DNA from: CBDBCU01 sp965242615
GTDB taxonomy: Bacteria; Chloroflexota; Dehalococcoidia; Lucifugimonadales; UBA3495
DNA length: 64,000 bases
Direction: 5' to 3'
Assembly: GCA_965242615.1 (NCBI GenBank)
Contig: CBDESR010000005.1
Coordinates: forward strand, 2,230,268-2,294,267
The position numbers were made by a program, and so were the translations under genes. A model generated the notes under the pieces. It did no database searches. It was not told the origin of the DNA and saw only the letters and a list, made by a program, of their open reading frames with translations. Below, one piece after another: positions 1 to 9,112 of the stretch. Positions within the stretch are counted from its first letter, which is position 1; every line of letters begins with the position of its first letter.

Positions 1-1
1 C

Positions 2-508
2 CACGGCATCATTGTTGACCGACTTAATGCGGCAAAGCAGCTCTGGCGGCCGGAGGATGTTAAACTGGCAACTACGCCGCCGGAACGGACGGATGATGCG
101 GATAATGCGGCCCCGCATTTGCAGCAGATTGAGCGGCGGCGGGAACGGCGGCCGCTGTTCAGCAAACCTGAAATGAAGGCCATCTTGATTGGGCAATGGG
201 GCGCGGTATGTTGGGGCTGTGGATTTGAGCCGCCCAATGGCGATGACCGGCATTTCGACCTCGACCACATCGACCCTAAATCCGAGGGAGGGCATAACGA
301 CCTGGACAACCGGGCGGTACTATGCCGTCCTTGCAATGGGCGCAAGGGCAACCGGATAACCTTGACCACCCTGCGGCGGGAAAACCGGCGCGATGGCTAC
401 TGGTACGGCAACCCGCCCATTGACCAGCGCATCGTGATCCGGTTGGCCCGCGAATGGGCGCGGGACTACTTGGAAAGCCAAGCCCGACAAAGGCAGTTGA
501 CCGAGTAA
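2..508 (+). CDS. HNH endonuclease domain protein, C-terminal part (cut by left edge)
   Basis: The frame is open from base 2 with no stop before the HNH region, so this is probably the tail of a longer protein that begins outside the window; a TTG at 119 is the only alternative start near the domain. The visible part has a CWGC pair, the HNH core LDHIDPKSEGG...N...L, and a CRPCNGRKGNR block, which is the classical zinc-stabilised beta-beta-alpha-metal nuclease fold. The family cleaves DNA. HNH domains of this kind occur both alone and fused behind DNA methylases in restriction-modification proteins; the upstream 39 codons (HGIIVDRLNAAKQLW...) could be the end of such a methylase, but that is inference. 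The stop is at 506-508 and the next gene is convergent. Confidence 0.8.
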   Translation, partial: HGIIVDRLNAAKQLWRPEDVKLATTPPERTDDADNAAPHLQQIERRRERRPLFSKPEMKAILIGQWGAVCWGCGFEPPNGDDRHFDLDHIDPKSEGGHNDLDNRAVLCRPCNGRKGNRITLTTLRRENRRDGYWYGNPPIDQRIVIRLAREWARDYLESQARQRQLTE

Positions 509-682
509 AATCACTGTGCGTCCGAAGCAGCGGGAACCGGAATATCAGCCCCCGTCGCCGACCCTCACCACCGCCGCTACGCCCACCCCTAAAACCTGCG
601 CCGCATTCCCACCCCGCACTGCAAATTTCCTCTATAGTAGTGCGGCGGCTAGGGATTTCAATAGCGGCGCGCCAGCCGGCAA

Positions 683-3055
683 TCAGCGCACCGCCAACTC
701 TACCGACCACAGTTGTCCTTGGCCGGCGGCGTGTTGCCCCGTCCGTATTTCGGCAATGGGGTAGTCGGGCAAGGGTACTACCGCCAAGCAGTCGCCGCCG
801 GGACGGCCGCCATAGGTCCGCATACCGAAATCCCGGTTGACGAAGCCGAATTCCCGGCGTTCCGGCGGTAGAGAATCGGAGTTCACCGGGTAAATATGCA
901 GGAATATGCGGGTATCGTAGTCCGGTCGGGAACAGTCCGCTTTGGCGTAGAGCAGGCGATTGCCGCCGCCGGCGCGCTGGTCCAGGAAAACATCGAAGGA
1001 GTTTAAGGGAGACGGTTGCTTCCGGTTTTGGCGCCCGGCGGCAATAATGTCGCTCAAGTCCGGGTGGGAGAAACTGTGCAGTTCCTCCCAAAGGGGAAAG
1101 CCCTGCCTTTCCGAAAACCGGCGCTGACCGACGATGATGTCGCCTTTAGCGTAGTCGGGCAGTTGGATAACGGCCAGACAGGTATTCCCCAGCCGCACCC
1201 CGGAATTGCTGAAATAGGTAAAGGAACTTCTTTCCGGGAAATAACCCGGCGCGCTTTTCGGGTCGGGCGGGAAAACCTTTGCGCTGAATTGGGCGGACAA
1301 GGCGCCCGGCGGGCAATCCTCCCGGACAAAGGTCAGCAGTCCCGCCCGGTGGTACACATCGAAATCAGCCCGTATAACCGGTTCCGAGCTTTTAGCCTGC
1401 CGGTAAAGCTCCCGGTAAGCATCCGCCGCCGCCGCATCCATCCGGTCGGCGTTCACTCCTTTGGCGACGCTGATGGTGTTGTTGTAGATTTGGACAGCGC
1501 CGGTTTGGTTAAAAGAGAAATCCGGCCGCCGGCCGTGGTCAGGATTGCGGTACAGAACATAATCCGGGTCGCGAGTATCGGAACTGGCCCGTAGCCGCTG
1601 CCGGTCCGCCGGCGGCAGAAAACCCGCTGCTGCCGGAATGGAATCGAGATACAACGGTTCTCCGGGGCGCTGTTCCAGCAGTTGCTCCAACAACTGGCGA
1701 TGGGGAACCATCCAGTAGTCTAGAGAGTAATGGGTTAGCAGGTGTTCCGGGGTAGTTCGGTCCACCAGGAAATTGAAATAGAAATACTGATGAGGATGCA
1801 ACTGCGCCATTTGCAGAATAATCAGACTCACGCCCACTCCGGTTAACCCATACACTCCCGCGCGCCAGCCCGGTTGCCGGAACCCTTTCCCCAGCCAACC
1901 CAAGCCGAATACAGCCAGCAGGCAAAAAGGCGCATAGATAAAAAACATCTGCCGCCAGTCGGTGTCAATGGGGGAATTCAGCAGGATGACCGCCACCACC
2001 GGCAGGATGAGGCTGGCCAGCAGCAGGAAGGCAAAGCGCAAGGGCGTGTTGCGGAAAATGGCGGCGGGCCGGGCGATGCCCCGTCCTATTACGGCCGCCG
2101 CGCCGATGACTCCTAGCAGCAGGATTAGCGGCGGGGTAGTGATGACGAACCAAGTAGGAATGAAATCCGGATTCCCAGCGCCGTTCGCAATCCATTCTCC
2201 CCGGAACAAACTGATACTCGCATAGGAGGGAAGTTGGGACGCATAAGTAAAGCTGTCCAGGAAGTGTTCCACCGGGTTGGTCCATAGTATCGGCCAAGTA
2301 GCGTACAGGATGCCGACCGCCGCCAGAATAAACCCGGCCGCCGTCAGCAGTATCCGTTGGCGGACGGCCCAGCCGTCGGCATAAAACAGGTCCAGCCACC
2401 GCATTGCCAATACTGCCGGGAACAGCATCACGCCCATAATGCGGATATTGGTCAACAACCCCACGGCAATACCTAACAGGACGAAAGCCCCGATGTTGTC
2501 CCGGCGGAATGCCCGCTCCAGCAGGTACAGGGCGATTAGGAACATAGTCAGAAAGGGCAAGTCTTTGGAATTAATGAAGGAGTGGGCGTACAGCCGGGGA
2601 TGCAGTAGAAAGAGCAGCAGGGCGAACAAAGCCAGCAGCCGACTCTTGGACAGCCGATAGACCAGCCGGTAGCAGCAGAAACCGCCGAGAATAAAGAAAA
2701 GGTGGGTTAATATATGACGACTGAGGCTGATACTGCGGCCCTCCGTCAACCCCAAGCCGCGCTCGACCAGAAACAAAGGCGTCTCAAATGCCACGCCGTA
2801 GAACCGAAACCAGTGTCCTGACAGCTGGTCATTTTCCCCCAGCGCATAGTCAATCGTCATCCTTGCCAAGTTGCGCTGAAAGGATTCATCCCGCCCCATG
2901 TCGTAGTCGGCAATCACGACAGCTCCGACCAGCAGAAAGAGGGCGCAAACCAGCAAGGCGTGCTGAGCGGTCAGGAAATTCGCCGCCCGCTTGAGGCAAA
3001 AAAGTTGACGGTAAGAGGATATGGGGAGCATAAGCAGGATGATAGCATATTGCAA
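683..3055 (-). CDS. GT-C type membrane glycosyltransferase (family 39-like), copy 1
   Basis: A polytopic membrane protein of 790 residues. The first ~440 residues hold roughly ten to twelve hydrophobic segments, with an acidic first loop (ADYDMGRDE) after the first segment. Together with the LLLFLLHPRLYAHSF...KDLPFL region this fits GT-C enzymes that move sugars from polyprenyl-phosphate carriers. The last ~350 residues are soluble and presumably extracytoplasmic. They contain two copies of a module ending in a C-L-A-V-x(2)-L-P-D-Y block followed by an I-x-x-G-Q motif. The gene begins two bases after the stop of its homologue at 3058-5412, so the two are co-transcribed. The start is uncertain: the frame opens with TTG at 3055, and ATG at 3031 is an alternative. 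Acceptor and sugar are unknown. Confidence 0.7.
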   Translation of the reverse strand: MQYAIILLMLPISSYRQLFCLKRAANFLTAQHALLVCALFLLVGAVVIADYDMGRDESFQRNLARMTIDYALGENDQLSGHWFRFYGVAFETPLFLVERGLGLTEGRSISLSRHILTHLFFILGGFCCYRLVYRLSKSRLLALFALLLFLLHPRLYAHSFINSKDLPFLTMFLIALYLLERAFRRDNIGAFVLLGIAVGLLTNIRIMGVMLFPAVLAMRWLDLFYADGWAVRQRILLTAAGFILAAVGILYATWPILWTNPVEHFLDSFTYASQLPSYASISLFRGEWIANGAGNPDFIPTWFVITTPPLILLLGVIGAAAVIGRGIARPAAIFRNTPLRFAFLLLASLILPVVAVILLNSPIDTDWRQMFFIYAPFCLLAVFGLGWLGKGFRQPGWRAGVYGLTGVGVSLIILQMAQLHPHQYFYFNFLVDRTTPEHLLTHYSLDYWMVPHRQLLEQLLEQRPGEPLYLDSIPAAAGFLPPADRQRLRASSDTRDPDYVLYRNPDHGRRPDFSFNQTGAVQIYNNTISVAKGVNADRMDAAAADAYRELYRQAKSSEPVIRADFDVYHRAGLLTFVREDCPPGALSAQFSAKVFPPDPKSAPGYFPERSSFTYFSNSGVRLGNTCLAVIQLPDYAKGDIIVGQRRFSERQGFPLWEELHSFSHPDLSDIIAAGRQNRKQPSPLNSFDVFLDQRAGGGNRLLYAKADCSRPDYDTRIFLHIYPVNSDSLPPERREFGFVNRDFGMRTYGGRPGGDCLAVVPLPDYPIAEIRTGQHAAGQGQLWSVELAVR

Positions 3056-3057
3056 CT

Positions 3058-5412
3058 TTACCGGGTTACCGTCAACTCCACCGCCCAGAGCTGCCCTTGC
3101 CCGGGCGTGGATTGCCCCGTCCGGATTTCAGCGATGGGGTAATCGGGCAACGGGACGGCGGCCAAGCAGTTGCCGCCGGGGTGGCCGCCGTATTGGCTCA
3201 AATAGAAATCCCGATTGGCGAAGCCGAATTCCCGGCGTTCCGGCGGCAGGGAATCCGGGTTCACCGGGTAAAGGTGCAGGAACAGGCGGGTTTCGTATTC
3301 CGACCGGGAACAGTTCCCCTTGGCATAGAGCAGGCGGTTGCCGCTGCCGGGGCGCTGGTCGAGGAAAACATCAAAAGAGTTTAAGGGGGCGGGTTGGGGC
3401 GGGTTGCGCCGCCGGTCGGCGATAATGTCGCTCAATCCCGGATGGGCGAAACTGTGCAACTTCTCCCAAAAGGGAAACCCCTTCGCATTCCTGGACTTGT
3501 GCCGGCCGACCAGAATGTCGCCTTGGGCGTAGTCGGGCAATCGGATAACGGCGAGGCAAGTGTCATCTCCCAACCGCACTCCGGTGTTGCTGAAACTAAG
3601 GAATGCATGGCTTTCCGGGTTAAACCCCGGCGCCTTTTCCGGGTCAATTGGGAAAACTTTTATCACAAACCGGCCGGACAGGTCGCCCGGCGGGCAATCC
3701 TCGCGGCTGAAAACCAGAGTACTGTCCCTGAGATAAACATCGTAATCGCCCCGGATAATGGGCGTTCCCGACTTGGCCTGCCGGTAAATCTCTTTATAGG
3801 CATCCGCCGCCGCTGTATCCATACCGGCAGTATCCACCCCTTTAACAATGCTGATGGTGTTGTTATAGATTTGCCGGTCGCGTATCCGGTTAAAGGCCAG
3901 GTCGGGCTGATGTTCCAGGTCAAAGTGCCGCAAGACTACATAATCCGGGTCGCGGGTTTCGGAACTGAGCGCCAACCGCTGCCGGGCGGCCGGCGGCAGG
4001 AAATCCGCCGCCTTGGGTAAAGAACTCAGGTACACCGGTTCCCCCGGATGGCGTTCCAGCAGATACTTCAGCTCTCCTACTAAGGAAACCCGCCAGTAAT
4101 CCATCGCGTATTGGGTTCGCAGATACTCCGGGGTAGTCCGATCCACCAGAAAGTTGAAATAAAACTGCTGCTGGGGATGCAGCTGAACCATTTGCAGGAC
4201 AATCAGCAGCAATCCCGCTCCGGTCAACCCATAAACTCCTCCTTGCCAAGCCTTTTGCGGTCGGACAGCGGCCAGTCTACGCGCCCCGAACACTGCCAGC
4301 AGGCAGAACGGCGCATACAGAAAATACATTTGCCGCCAGTTGCCGTAAAGAACGGAATCCAGCAAAATCACTGCTGCCACCGGTAGGGTAAAGACCGCCA
4401 GCAGCAGAAAGCCAAAGCGCAATCGGGTATTGCGAAAAACCCGGCCCGGCCGCATTATCCCCGCGCTCACTACCGCCGCCGCGCCGACCAGTCCCAAGAG
4501 CAGGAATAGCGGTGGCGTGGTGATGACAAACCAGGTGGGGATGTAATCCGGCGGTAAGGCCGCGGCCGAAATTACTTCCCCCCGGAACAAAAGGTTGACG
4601 ACATTGGGGTAGTGAGCCATTCGCGCAAAGACTGATAGGAAACGCTCTGCCGGGTCGCTCCAAAGCCAGGGCCAAGTAGCGTACAGGGTAATAGCCGACG
4701 CCAGGGCAAAGACGCAGCCGGTCAGCAGGATTCCTTTTCGCTTGGCTCCTCCGGCCGCCGCAAAGAAGTCAACGCCCCGCATTGCCAACACGGCCGGGAA
4801 CAGCATCAGCCCCATAATGCGGATATTAGCCGTCAGCCCCACAACTACGCCGCCCAGGACAAATGCTCCCACCGTATCCCGGCGGAAAGCCCGCTCCAGC
4901 AAATAGAGGGCAATCATAAACATACTGAGAAAAGGCAGGTCGCGGGAGTTAAAGAACGCGTGGGCGTACAGCCGGGGATGCAGCAGAAAGAGCAGCAGGG
5001 CGCATAGAGCCAGCGGCCGATGGTTGAACAGCCGATAAACCAGCAAGTAGCAGCAAAAGCCGCCGAGGATGAATAACAGGTAAGTTACGAAATGGCGGGT
5101 CAGCGCGATAGCGCGGGCATCCGTCAACCCCAAGCCGCGCTCCAGCAGCAGTAGCGGCACTTGCAGGGCCGGGCCGTAAAACCGGTTCCAATCCGCGAGC
5201 AAGGCATCGTTCTTGCCCAGGATGTAGTCAACCGTTTTTTCCCCTACATCCCGTTCGTATCGAGCTACTTGATAACCGTAATCGTCAACCAAAGGCAAAC
5301 CCGCCAGCAGAAAGAGGGCGCAGATGATGGGGGCAGCGGCGGCAGCCAGAAAGTTCGCCGCCGTCTTGCGGCGGCCGGAAAGGGCGGGAAGTTTAAGTAT
5401 CGCTTTAGCCAT
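3058..5412 (-). CDS. GT-C type membrane glycosyltransferase (family 39-like), copy 2
   Basis: 784 residues, colinear with the downstream protein over its whole length: N-terminal hydrophobic segment, acidic loop (VDDYGYQ...ERDVG), the conserved LLLFLLHPRLYAHAFFNSRD region, the ITTPPLFLLLG segment and the C-terminal soluble domain with its two L-P-D-Y/G-Q modules. The two genes are therefore a tandem duplication. Known members of this fold use polyprenyl-phosphate sugars at the outer face of the membrane. The C-terminal domain is not one I recognise; it may choose the acceptor. ATG start at 5412. The upstream neighbour is the SAM hydroxide adenosyltransferase on the same strand, 64 bases away. 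Confidence 0.7.
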   Translation of the reverse strand: MAKAILKLPALSGRRKTAANFLAAAAAPIICALFLLAGLPLVDDYGYQVARYERDVGEKTVDYILGKNDALLADWNRFYGPALQVPLLLLERGLGLTDARAIALTRHFVTYLLFILGGFCCYLLVYRLFNHRPLALCALLLFLLHPRLYAHAFFNSRDLPFLSMFMIALYLLERAFRRDTVGAFVLGGVVVGLTANIRIMGLMLFPAVLAMRGVDFFAAAGGAKRKGILLTGCVFALASAITLYATWPWLWSDPAERFLSVFARMAHYPNVVNLLFRGEVISAAALPPDYIPTWFVITTPPLFLLLGLVGAAAVVSAGIMRPGRVFRNTRLRFGFLLLAVFTLPVAAVILLDSVLYGNWRQMYFLYAPFCLLAVFGARRLAAVRPQKAWQGGVYGLTGAGLLLIVLQMVQLHPQQQFYFNFLVDRTTPEYLRTQYAMDYWRVSLVGELKYLLERHPGEPVYLSSLPKAADFLPPAARQRLALSSETRDPDYVVLRHFDLEHQPDLAFNRIRDRQIYNNTISIVKGVDTAGMDTAAADAYKEIYRQAKSGTPIIRGDYDVYLRDSTLVFSREDCPPGDLSGRFVIKVFPIDPEKAPGFNPESHAFLSFSNTGVRLGDDTCLAVIRLPDYAQGDILVGRHKSRNAKGFPFWEKLHSFAHPGLSDIIADRRRNPPQPAPLNSFDVFLDQRPGSGNRLLYAKGNCSRSEYETRLFLHLYPVNPDSLPPERREFGFANRDFYLSQYGGHPGGNCLAAVPLPDYPIAEIRTGQSTPGQGQLWAVELTVTR

Positions 5413-5476
5413 CAGTCGGGATTATAGCACCCGGCGCAGTTGCGGCGGATTAGCGCGTCGCTTTTGCACCGGCATT

Positions 5477-6337
5477 TCAGGATGCGGCGGCAGACCCGGT
5501 TACTTGCACCGGCGCGCCGTAGTCTAATCCTAGCGTTTGGGCGGCGCTGCCATCAGGTACGGCGATTTCCAGGTAGCCGTTGCTGCCCATCAGGGCAAGC
5601 AGCGGCGGAGTATCCGGGAGAGTTGCCGGCGTGGCGGCCGGGTCGTGAAAGGTACGGCTCAAGCCGGGGATATGGCGATTGGCGATGGTGATGGTCAAGG
5701 GCTCAGCCGGCAGTTGGGCGGCGGTGATGTTGGTTATCAGGTTGCCGAACCGGTCAATGTAGATTACTTCCCCTTGCAGATTGTTGCCGCGGCGGATTGG
5801 CGTCGCGGCCGGTTGCCAAACCAGTTCCGTCACCGGCGGCCCAAAAGTTTCCGGCGGCCGGCCCAAAGACAGATAGGCGGCCGCCGGGGCAAAGACATCC
5901 CGTCCGTGGAAGGTGTGGCTGACCGGGCGCCGTTGGTACTCCGGGTTGGTCAGTTCATAGGCCGCCAAGCCCGGCGGCAATTCGACCAAGCCGGGTTGGG
6001 CTGGCGGCGTCTCCAGATAATCTTTAATTACAGCACTGAGCAGCCCGTTGTCCGGGGCAATAAAGCGGGCTTGGGGCGTTATCAGGAGTATAGCCCGCCG
6101 CGCCGTGCCGACGCCCGGGTCCACTACCGCCGTGTGGATGGTACCGGGCGGGAAGTAGGGATGATTGACGCCCAGGACAAAGGCCGCGGTACTGACCCGC
6201 TGCGGCGGGATGGCGTGGGTCAGGTCGATAATGACGGCGTGGGGATTGATAGTGAGAATAACCCCTTTCATCACGCCGACAAAGGGGTCGGTTAAGCCGA
6301 AGTCAGTAGTCAGTACCAGGGGCGGAAAAGTATCCAT
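5477..6337 (-). CDS. SAM hydroxide adenosyltransferase (DUF62 family)
   Basis: 286 residues, the full length of the DUF62/SAM_adeno_trans family. The N-terminus LTTDFGLTDPFVGVMKG, the IDLTHAIPPQ block, the VVDPGVGT...R motif and APDNGLLS are the family's hallmark segments. The C-terminal beta-barrel domain includes VIYIDRFGNLITNI. Characterised members split S-adenosylmethionine with water to adenosine and methionine; fluorinase and chlorinase are relatives with a specific halide loop. Nothing here indicates halogenation, so the hydrolase role is the better call. ATG start at 6337. It lies 47 bases downstream of secG on the same strand. Confidence 0.9.
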   Translation of the reverse strand: MDTFPPLVLTTDFGLTDPFVGVMKGVILTINPHAVIIDLTHAIPPQRVSTAAFVLGVNHPYFPPGTIHTAVVDPGVGTARRAILLITPQARFIAPDNGLLSAVIKDYLETPPAQPGLVELPPGLAAYELTNPEYQRRPVSHTFHGRDVFAPAAAYLSLGRPPETFGPPVTELVWQPAATPIRRGNNLQGEVIYIDRFGNLITNITAAQLPAEPLTITIANRHIPGLSRTFHDPAATPATLPDTPPLLALMGSNGYLEIAVPDGSAAQTLGLDYGAPVQVTGSAAAS

Positions 6338-6384
6338 TCGGCCGCCGGGTTCGGTTCAAGGATGGTTGGCTGCGCCGCCGGCGG

Positions 6385-6603
6385 TTAGCCGGAGAACAGC
6401 TGTACGCTGATGATGGATACCAGGATGAATACTACCGACAGGGCGATGGTCAACTGAAACAGGGTCTTTTCCAGTCCCCGGCGGGTGCGGACGGTGGATT
6501 GGGCGCTGCCAAACAGCCCGCTGCCGCCCTCTTTGACCTGGGCCAAGATAATCAGCACCAGCACTACGGATACCAGGATTTGCGCGATGTTCAGGTAAAT
6601 CAA
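6385..6603 (-). CDS. secG: Protein-export membrane protein SecG
   Basis: 72 residues with two transmembrane segments (residues ~3-20 and ~50-70) joined by a cytoplasmic loop containing Q-V-K-E-G-G-S-G-L-F-G, the signature of SecG. The protein is the small subunit of the SecYEG translocon and helps SecA-driven export. Length and topology match the family. It stands between gatB upstream and the SAM hydrolase downstream, all on the minus strand. Confidence 0.9.
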   Translation of the reverse strand: MIYLNIAQILVSVVLVLIILAQVKEGGSGLFGSAQSTVRTRRGLEKTLFQLTIALSVVFILVSIISVQLFSG

Positions 6604-6687
6604 CGGCTTGCCTCAGTTGGTCGATATGGTCGATACTGACCGGGTTCGCGAGTCTTGACTTTCCCCCACGCTGGGCGGGGAAGGGAG

Positions 6688-8175
6688 TTATTCGGTTTCG
6701 GCTTTTTTGATGGCTTCCAGGCGGGCTTGCACCAGTTGCAAGGCCAGTTCCGGCTTGGCTTTGCCGGAAGTAAATTTCATTACCTGCCCCATCAGGAACC
6801 GGGATGCCGTTTCCTTGCCTTTCAAGTAATCGGCGACAGCCTTGGGGTTGGCGGCCAGGGCGTCCTCGACTGCCGTTGCGACCACCGCCGAATCGTTAAT
6901 TTGGCTGTAGCCCTTTTCCGCCGCAATTTTAGCCGGCGCGGCGCCGCTGGCAAAGGCTTCCTCCAACACGGTTTTAGCCAGAGTACTGCTCAAGTCGCCG
7001 GCGTCAATCAGCGCCACCAGTTCGGCCAGGTGGGCCGGCTTGACGGCAACCTCGGTTATAGCGCAGTTTTCCAGATTCATCAAGCGGCTCAAATCGCCCA
7101 ACATCCAGTTGCTGACGCTTTTGGCAAAAGCCGCCGGATCCGGGGCGGTGCTGATGCCCAAAACTACCGCTTCCTCGAAGTAGTCAGCCATCGCCCGGGA
7201 GCCGGTCAGCAGGGCGGCGTCATATTGGGACAAGCCGTACTGCTCAATGAACCGGGTTTGCCTTTGACCAGCCAATTCCGGCAGTCCCTGGCGGATTTCC
7301 GCGACCCAGGAGGCGGGTATGGACAGGGGCGGCAAGTCCGGTTCCGGGAAGTAGCGGTAATCGTGGGCTTGTTCCTTGCTGCGCTGGGCTACGGTAACGC
7401 CGCGTTCCTCCAGCCAGCCCCGGGTTTCTTGAACGATGCGCCCGCCCTCCTCCAGAATGCGCCGCTGCCGCTCTATTTCGTAGTTCAACGCCAGATAAAC
7501 GGAGCGGAAACTGTTCATATTTTTAACTTCGGTACGGACGCCAAATTCCGGGCTGCCGGCGGGGCGGAGGCTGATGTTGGCGTCGCAGCGAAAGTTGCCA
7601 TCCTGCATCTGCGCCGAGGAGACGCCGAGGTACTGCATAATGGAGTGCAGGGTCGTCAGGTAGGCGCGGGCTTCCTCCGGGGAGCGCAAGTCCGGGGCGC
7701 TGACCACTTCCATTAACGGCACGCCGGCCCGGTTCACATCGACCAGGCTGTAGGCTTCGCCGGCGGCGTCGGGAAAGTGCTGGAGTTTGGCGGCGTCCTC
7801 CTCGAGATGCACCCGGGTTACGCCGATGGATTTGACGCCATCGGCCAGTTCAATCGCCAGCGCGCCCTGCTCAGCCAAGGGCAGGTCGTACTGGGATACC
7901 TGATAGCCTTTCATCATATCCGGGTAGGGATAGTTCTTGCGGTCAAACTTGGAATGGGCCGGGATGCGGCAGCCCAAGGCCAAGCCGGTCATAATGGTAT
8001 ATTCCACGGCCTTGCGGTTGATGACCGGCAGCGCGCCGGGCAAGCCCAAACAGACCGGGCAGACCCGGCTGTTGGGCGGAGCGTACTGATAGTCCGCCGG
8101 GCAAGGGCAGAACATCTTGCTCCGGGTTTGCAACTGAACATGAACTTCCAAGCCGATGACGGTTTCGTAGTCCAT
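6688..8175 (-). CDS. gatB: Asp/Glu-tRNA(Asn/Gln) amidotransferase subunit B
   Basis: GatB of the GatCAB complex, which converts Glu-tRNA(Gln) and Asp-tRNA(Asn) to the amide forms in organisms lacking the direct synthetases. From ATG at 8175 it is 495 residues. It begins MDYETVIGLEVHVQL, followed by a zinc-binding cluster with CPCP and CPVCLGLPG, the kinase-like phosphorylation domain and the C-terminal helical YqeY-like tRNA-binding tail (FLMGQVMKFTSGKAKPE). The frame is open 56 codons further upstream to 8343. I prefer 8175 because GatB proteins start at this motif and a GGAAAGGG ribosome site lies just before it. gatA and gatC are not in the window. Confidence 0.95.
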   Translation of the reverse strand: MDYETVIGLEVHVQLQTRSKMFCPCPADYQYAPPNSRVCPVCLGLPGALPVINRKAVEYTIMTGLALGCRIPAHSKFDRKNYPYPDMMKGYQVSQYDLPLAEQGALAIELADGVKSIGVTRVHLEEDAAKLQHFPDAAGEAYSLVDVNRAGVPLMEVVSAPDLRSPEEARAYLTTLHSIMQYLGVSSAQMQDGNFRCDANISLRPAGSPEFGVRTEVKNMNSFRSVYLALNYEIERQRRILEEGGRIVQETRGWLEERGVTVAQRSKEQAHDYRYFPEPDLPPLSIPASWVAEIRQGLPELAGQRQTRFIEQYGLSQYDAALLTGSRAMADYFEEAVVLGISTAPDPAAFAKSVSNWMLGDLSRLMNLENCAITEVAVKPAHLAELVALIDAGDLSSTLAKTVLEEAFASGAAPAKIAAEKGYSQINDSAVVATAVEDALAANPKAVADYLKGKETASRFLMGQVMKFTSGKAKPELALQLVQARLEAIKKAETE

Positions 8176-8331
8176 AACCCTTTCCGGGACGGCAAGGTTG
8201 GGCAATGTTAAAGCCGGGGAATAGTATAGCAGGATAAGTTGGGGGAAACAACGGGCGGAGGGCGGGATGGCGGCGGATAAAGTCAGCCCCCGCCAATGGC
8301 TGACGGGGGCGGATACCAGGCTATCGCAGAT

Positions 8332-8437
8332 CTGGATTCCCACTTTCGTGGGAATGACGATAGAACCTTCATTCCCGTGCCAACGGGAATCCAGAGTTCC
8401 CGGCCTTTCTGGATTCCCCCTTTCGGGGGAATGACGG
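8332..8437. repeat. Cluster of three dRS3-like short inverted repeats
   Basis: Three 25-29 base units of the form CTGGATTCCC-N(7-9)-GGGAATGACG: 8332-8359, 8370-8394 (opposite orientation) and 8409-8437. Each is a perfect hairpin whose stem bases vary in step (CCCACTTTCGTGGG versus CCCCCTTTCGGGGG), so pairing is kept while sequence drifts. The same family recurs at 13137, 24549, 38257, 54854, 59050, 62332, 63030 and 63263. The ATTCCC-N8-GGGAAT core resembles the dRS3 elements described in Neisseria. All lie outside genes. Confidence 0.8.
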
Positions 8438-8455
8438 TTCGACGGTTAAGCCGGG

Positions 8456-8905
8456 CTAGGCCAGCACCAACTCTTTGTTGACGCGGCCCGGCTGCCCCAT
8501 AATCGCCAGACCTTCCGCGGGGTCGGCTTGGTTGTTGCAGAAAAACTCGACGCGGTTGCCGTCCGGGTCCATAAAATAGACGCTGGAGGTCATACCGTGG
8601 TCGGTGTTGTGGTCCATCACCACATCCCGCCCCTTGAGGTTGTGATAAACCTCGGTCAGCTCGTCGAGGTCGGACACCTGGACGGCGAAGTGGTTCAGCC
8701 CCAACTGGCCGTTGGTGACCGGCAAGGCATCCTCCGGGGCTTGGAACAGGGCCAGGTCGTGGTGAATCTTGCCGCAGGTCAGGAAAGTTCCGGTAGGGGT
8801 CTGCCGGGAAATCTCAAAGCCGAGAATTTCGGTGTAAAACCGGGTGGACTCGGCCAAGTCTTTCACATTCAGGACCAGGTGTCCCACGCGCATCGGTTTT
8901 GCCAT
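8456..8905 (-). CDS. VOC-family (glyoxalase/extradiol dioxygenase-like) protein
   Basis: 149 residues forming two beta-alpha-beta-beta-beta modules of the vicinal oxygen chelate fold. The likely metal ligands are His in GHLVLNV near residue 8, His in LNHFAVQV and Glu in DPDGNRVEFF, which matches the His-His-Glu triad of extradiol catechol dioxygenases; the HDLALF strand also fits that group. The substrate cannot be told from sequence. ATG start at 8905 with an AGGAGG ribosome site seven bases upstream. The gene stands alone: a repeat cluster separates it from gatB and the next gene upstream is divergent. Confidence 0.8.
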   Translation of the reverse strand: MAKPMRVGHLVLNVKDLAESTRFYTEILGFEISRQTPTGTFLTCGKIHHDLALFQAPEDALPVTNGQLGLNHFAVQVSDLDELTEVYHNLKGRDVVMDHNTDHGMTSSVYFMDPDGNRVEFFCNNQADPAEGLAIMGQPGRVNKELVLA

Positions 8906-9112
8906 AACTCTGCCTCCTTTAGCTGCGGGGCGGGATAGAGTAAGGGCCGGGGTGATTCGGATGCTGCTCCCGCCGGATTGGGCTTAATTATACGCCGGTT
9001 TCGTAGAAATGCAAGGGGCGGCGGCAAGTTGACAGCAACCGGGTTCAGACTTACACTCGAAACCGACCAAGGGGTTCAGCCGGAAAATGGAGATAAGGGG
9101 GTAAAAGGGATT

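Noticed and set aside
276..1091. 271-codon minus-strand ORF near the left edge, and others over the glycosyltransferase genes
   Set aside because: Arg/Pro/Gly-rich shadow of the real frames; no domain or ribosome site.
5477..6337. Fluorinase/chlorinase for the SAM hydroxide adenosyltransferase
   Set aside because: No feature distinguishes it as a halogenase and the common hydrolase role is more likely.
6660..6687. Terminator between gatB and secG
   Set aside because: A TTCCCC...GGGGAA hairpin exists, but it lacks a T-run and the loop is large; the genes may be co-transcribed.
8332..8437. CRISPR array
   Set aside because: Repeats are short, alternate in orientation, differ in sequence and have no uniform spacers; no cas genes.
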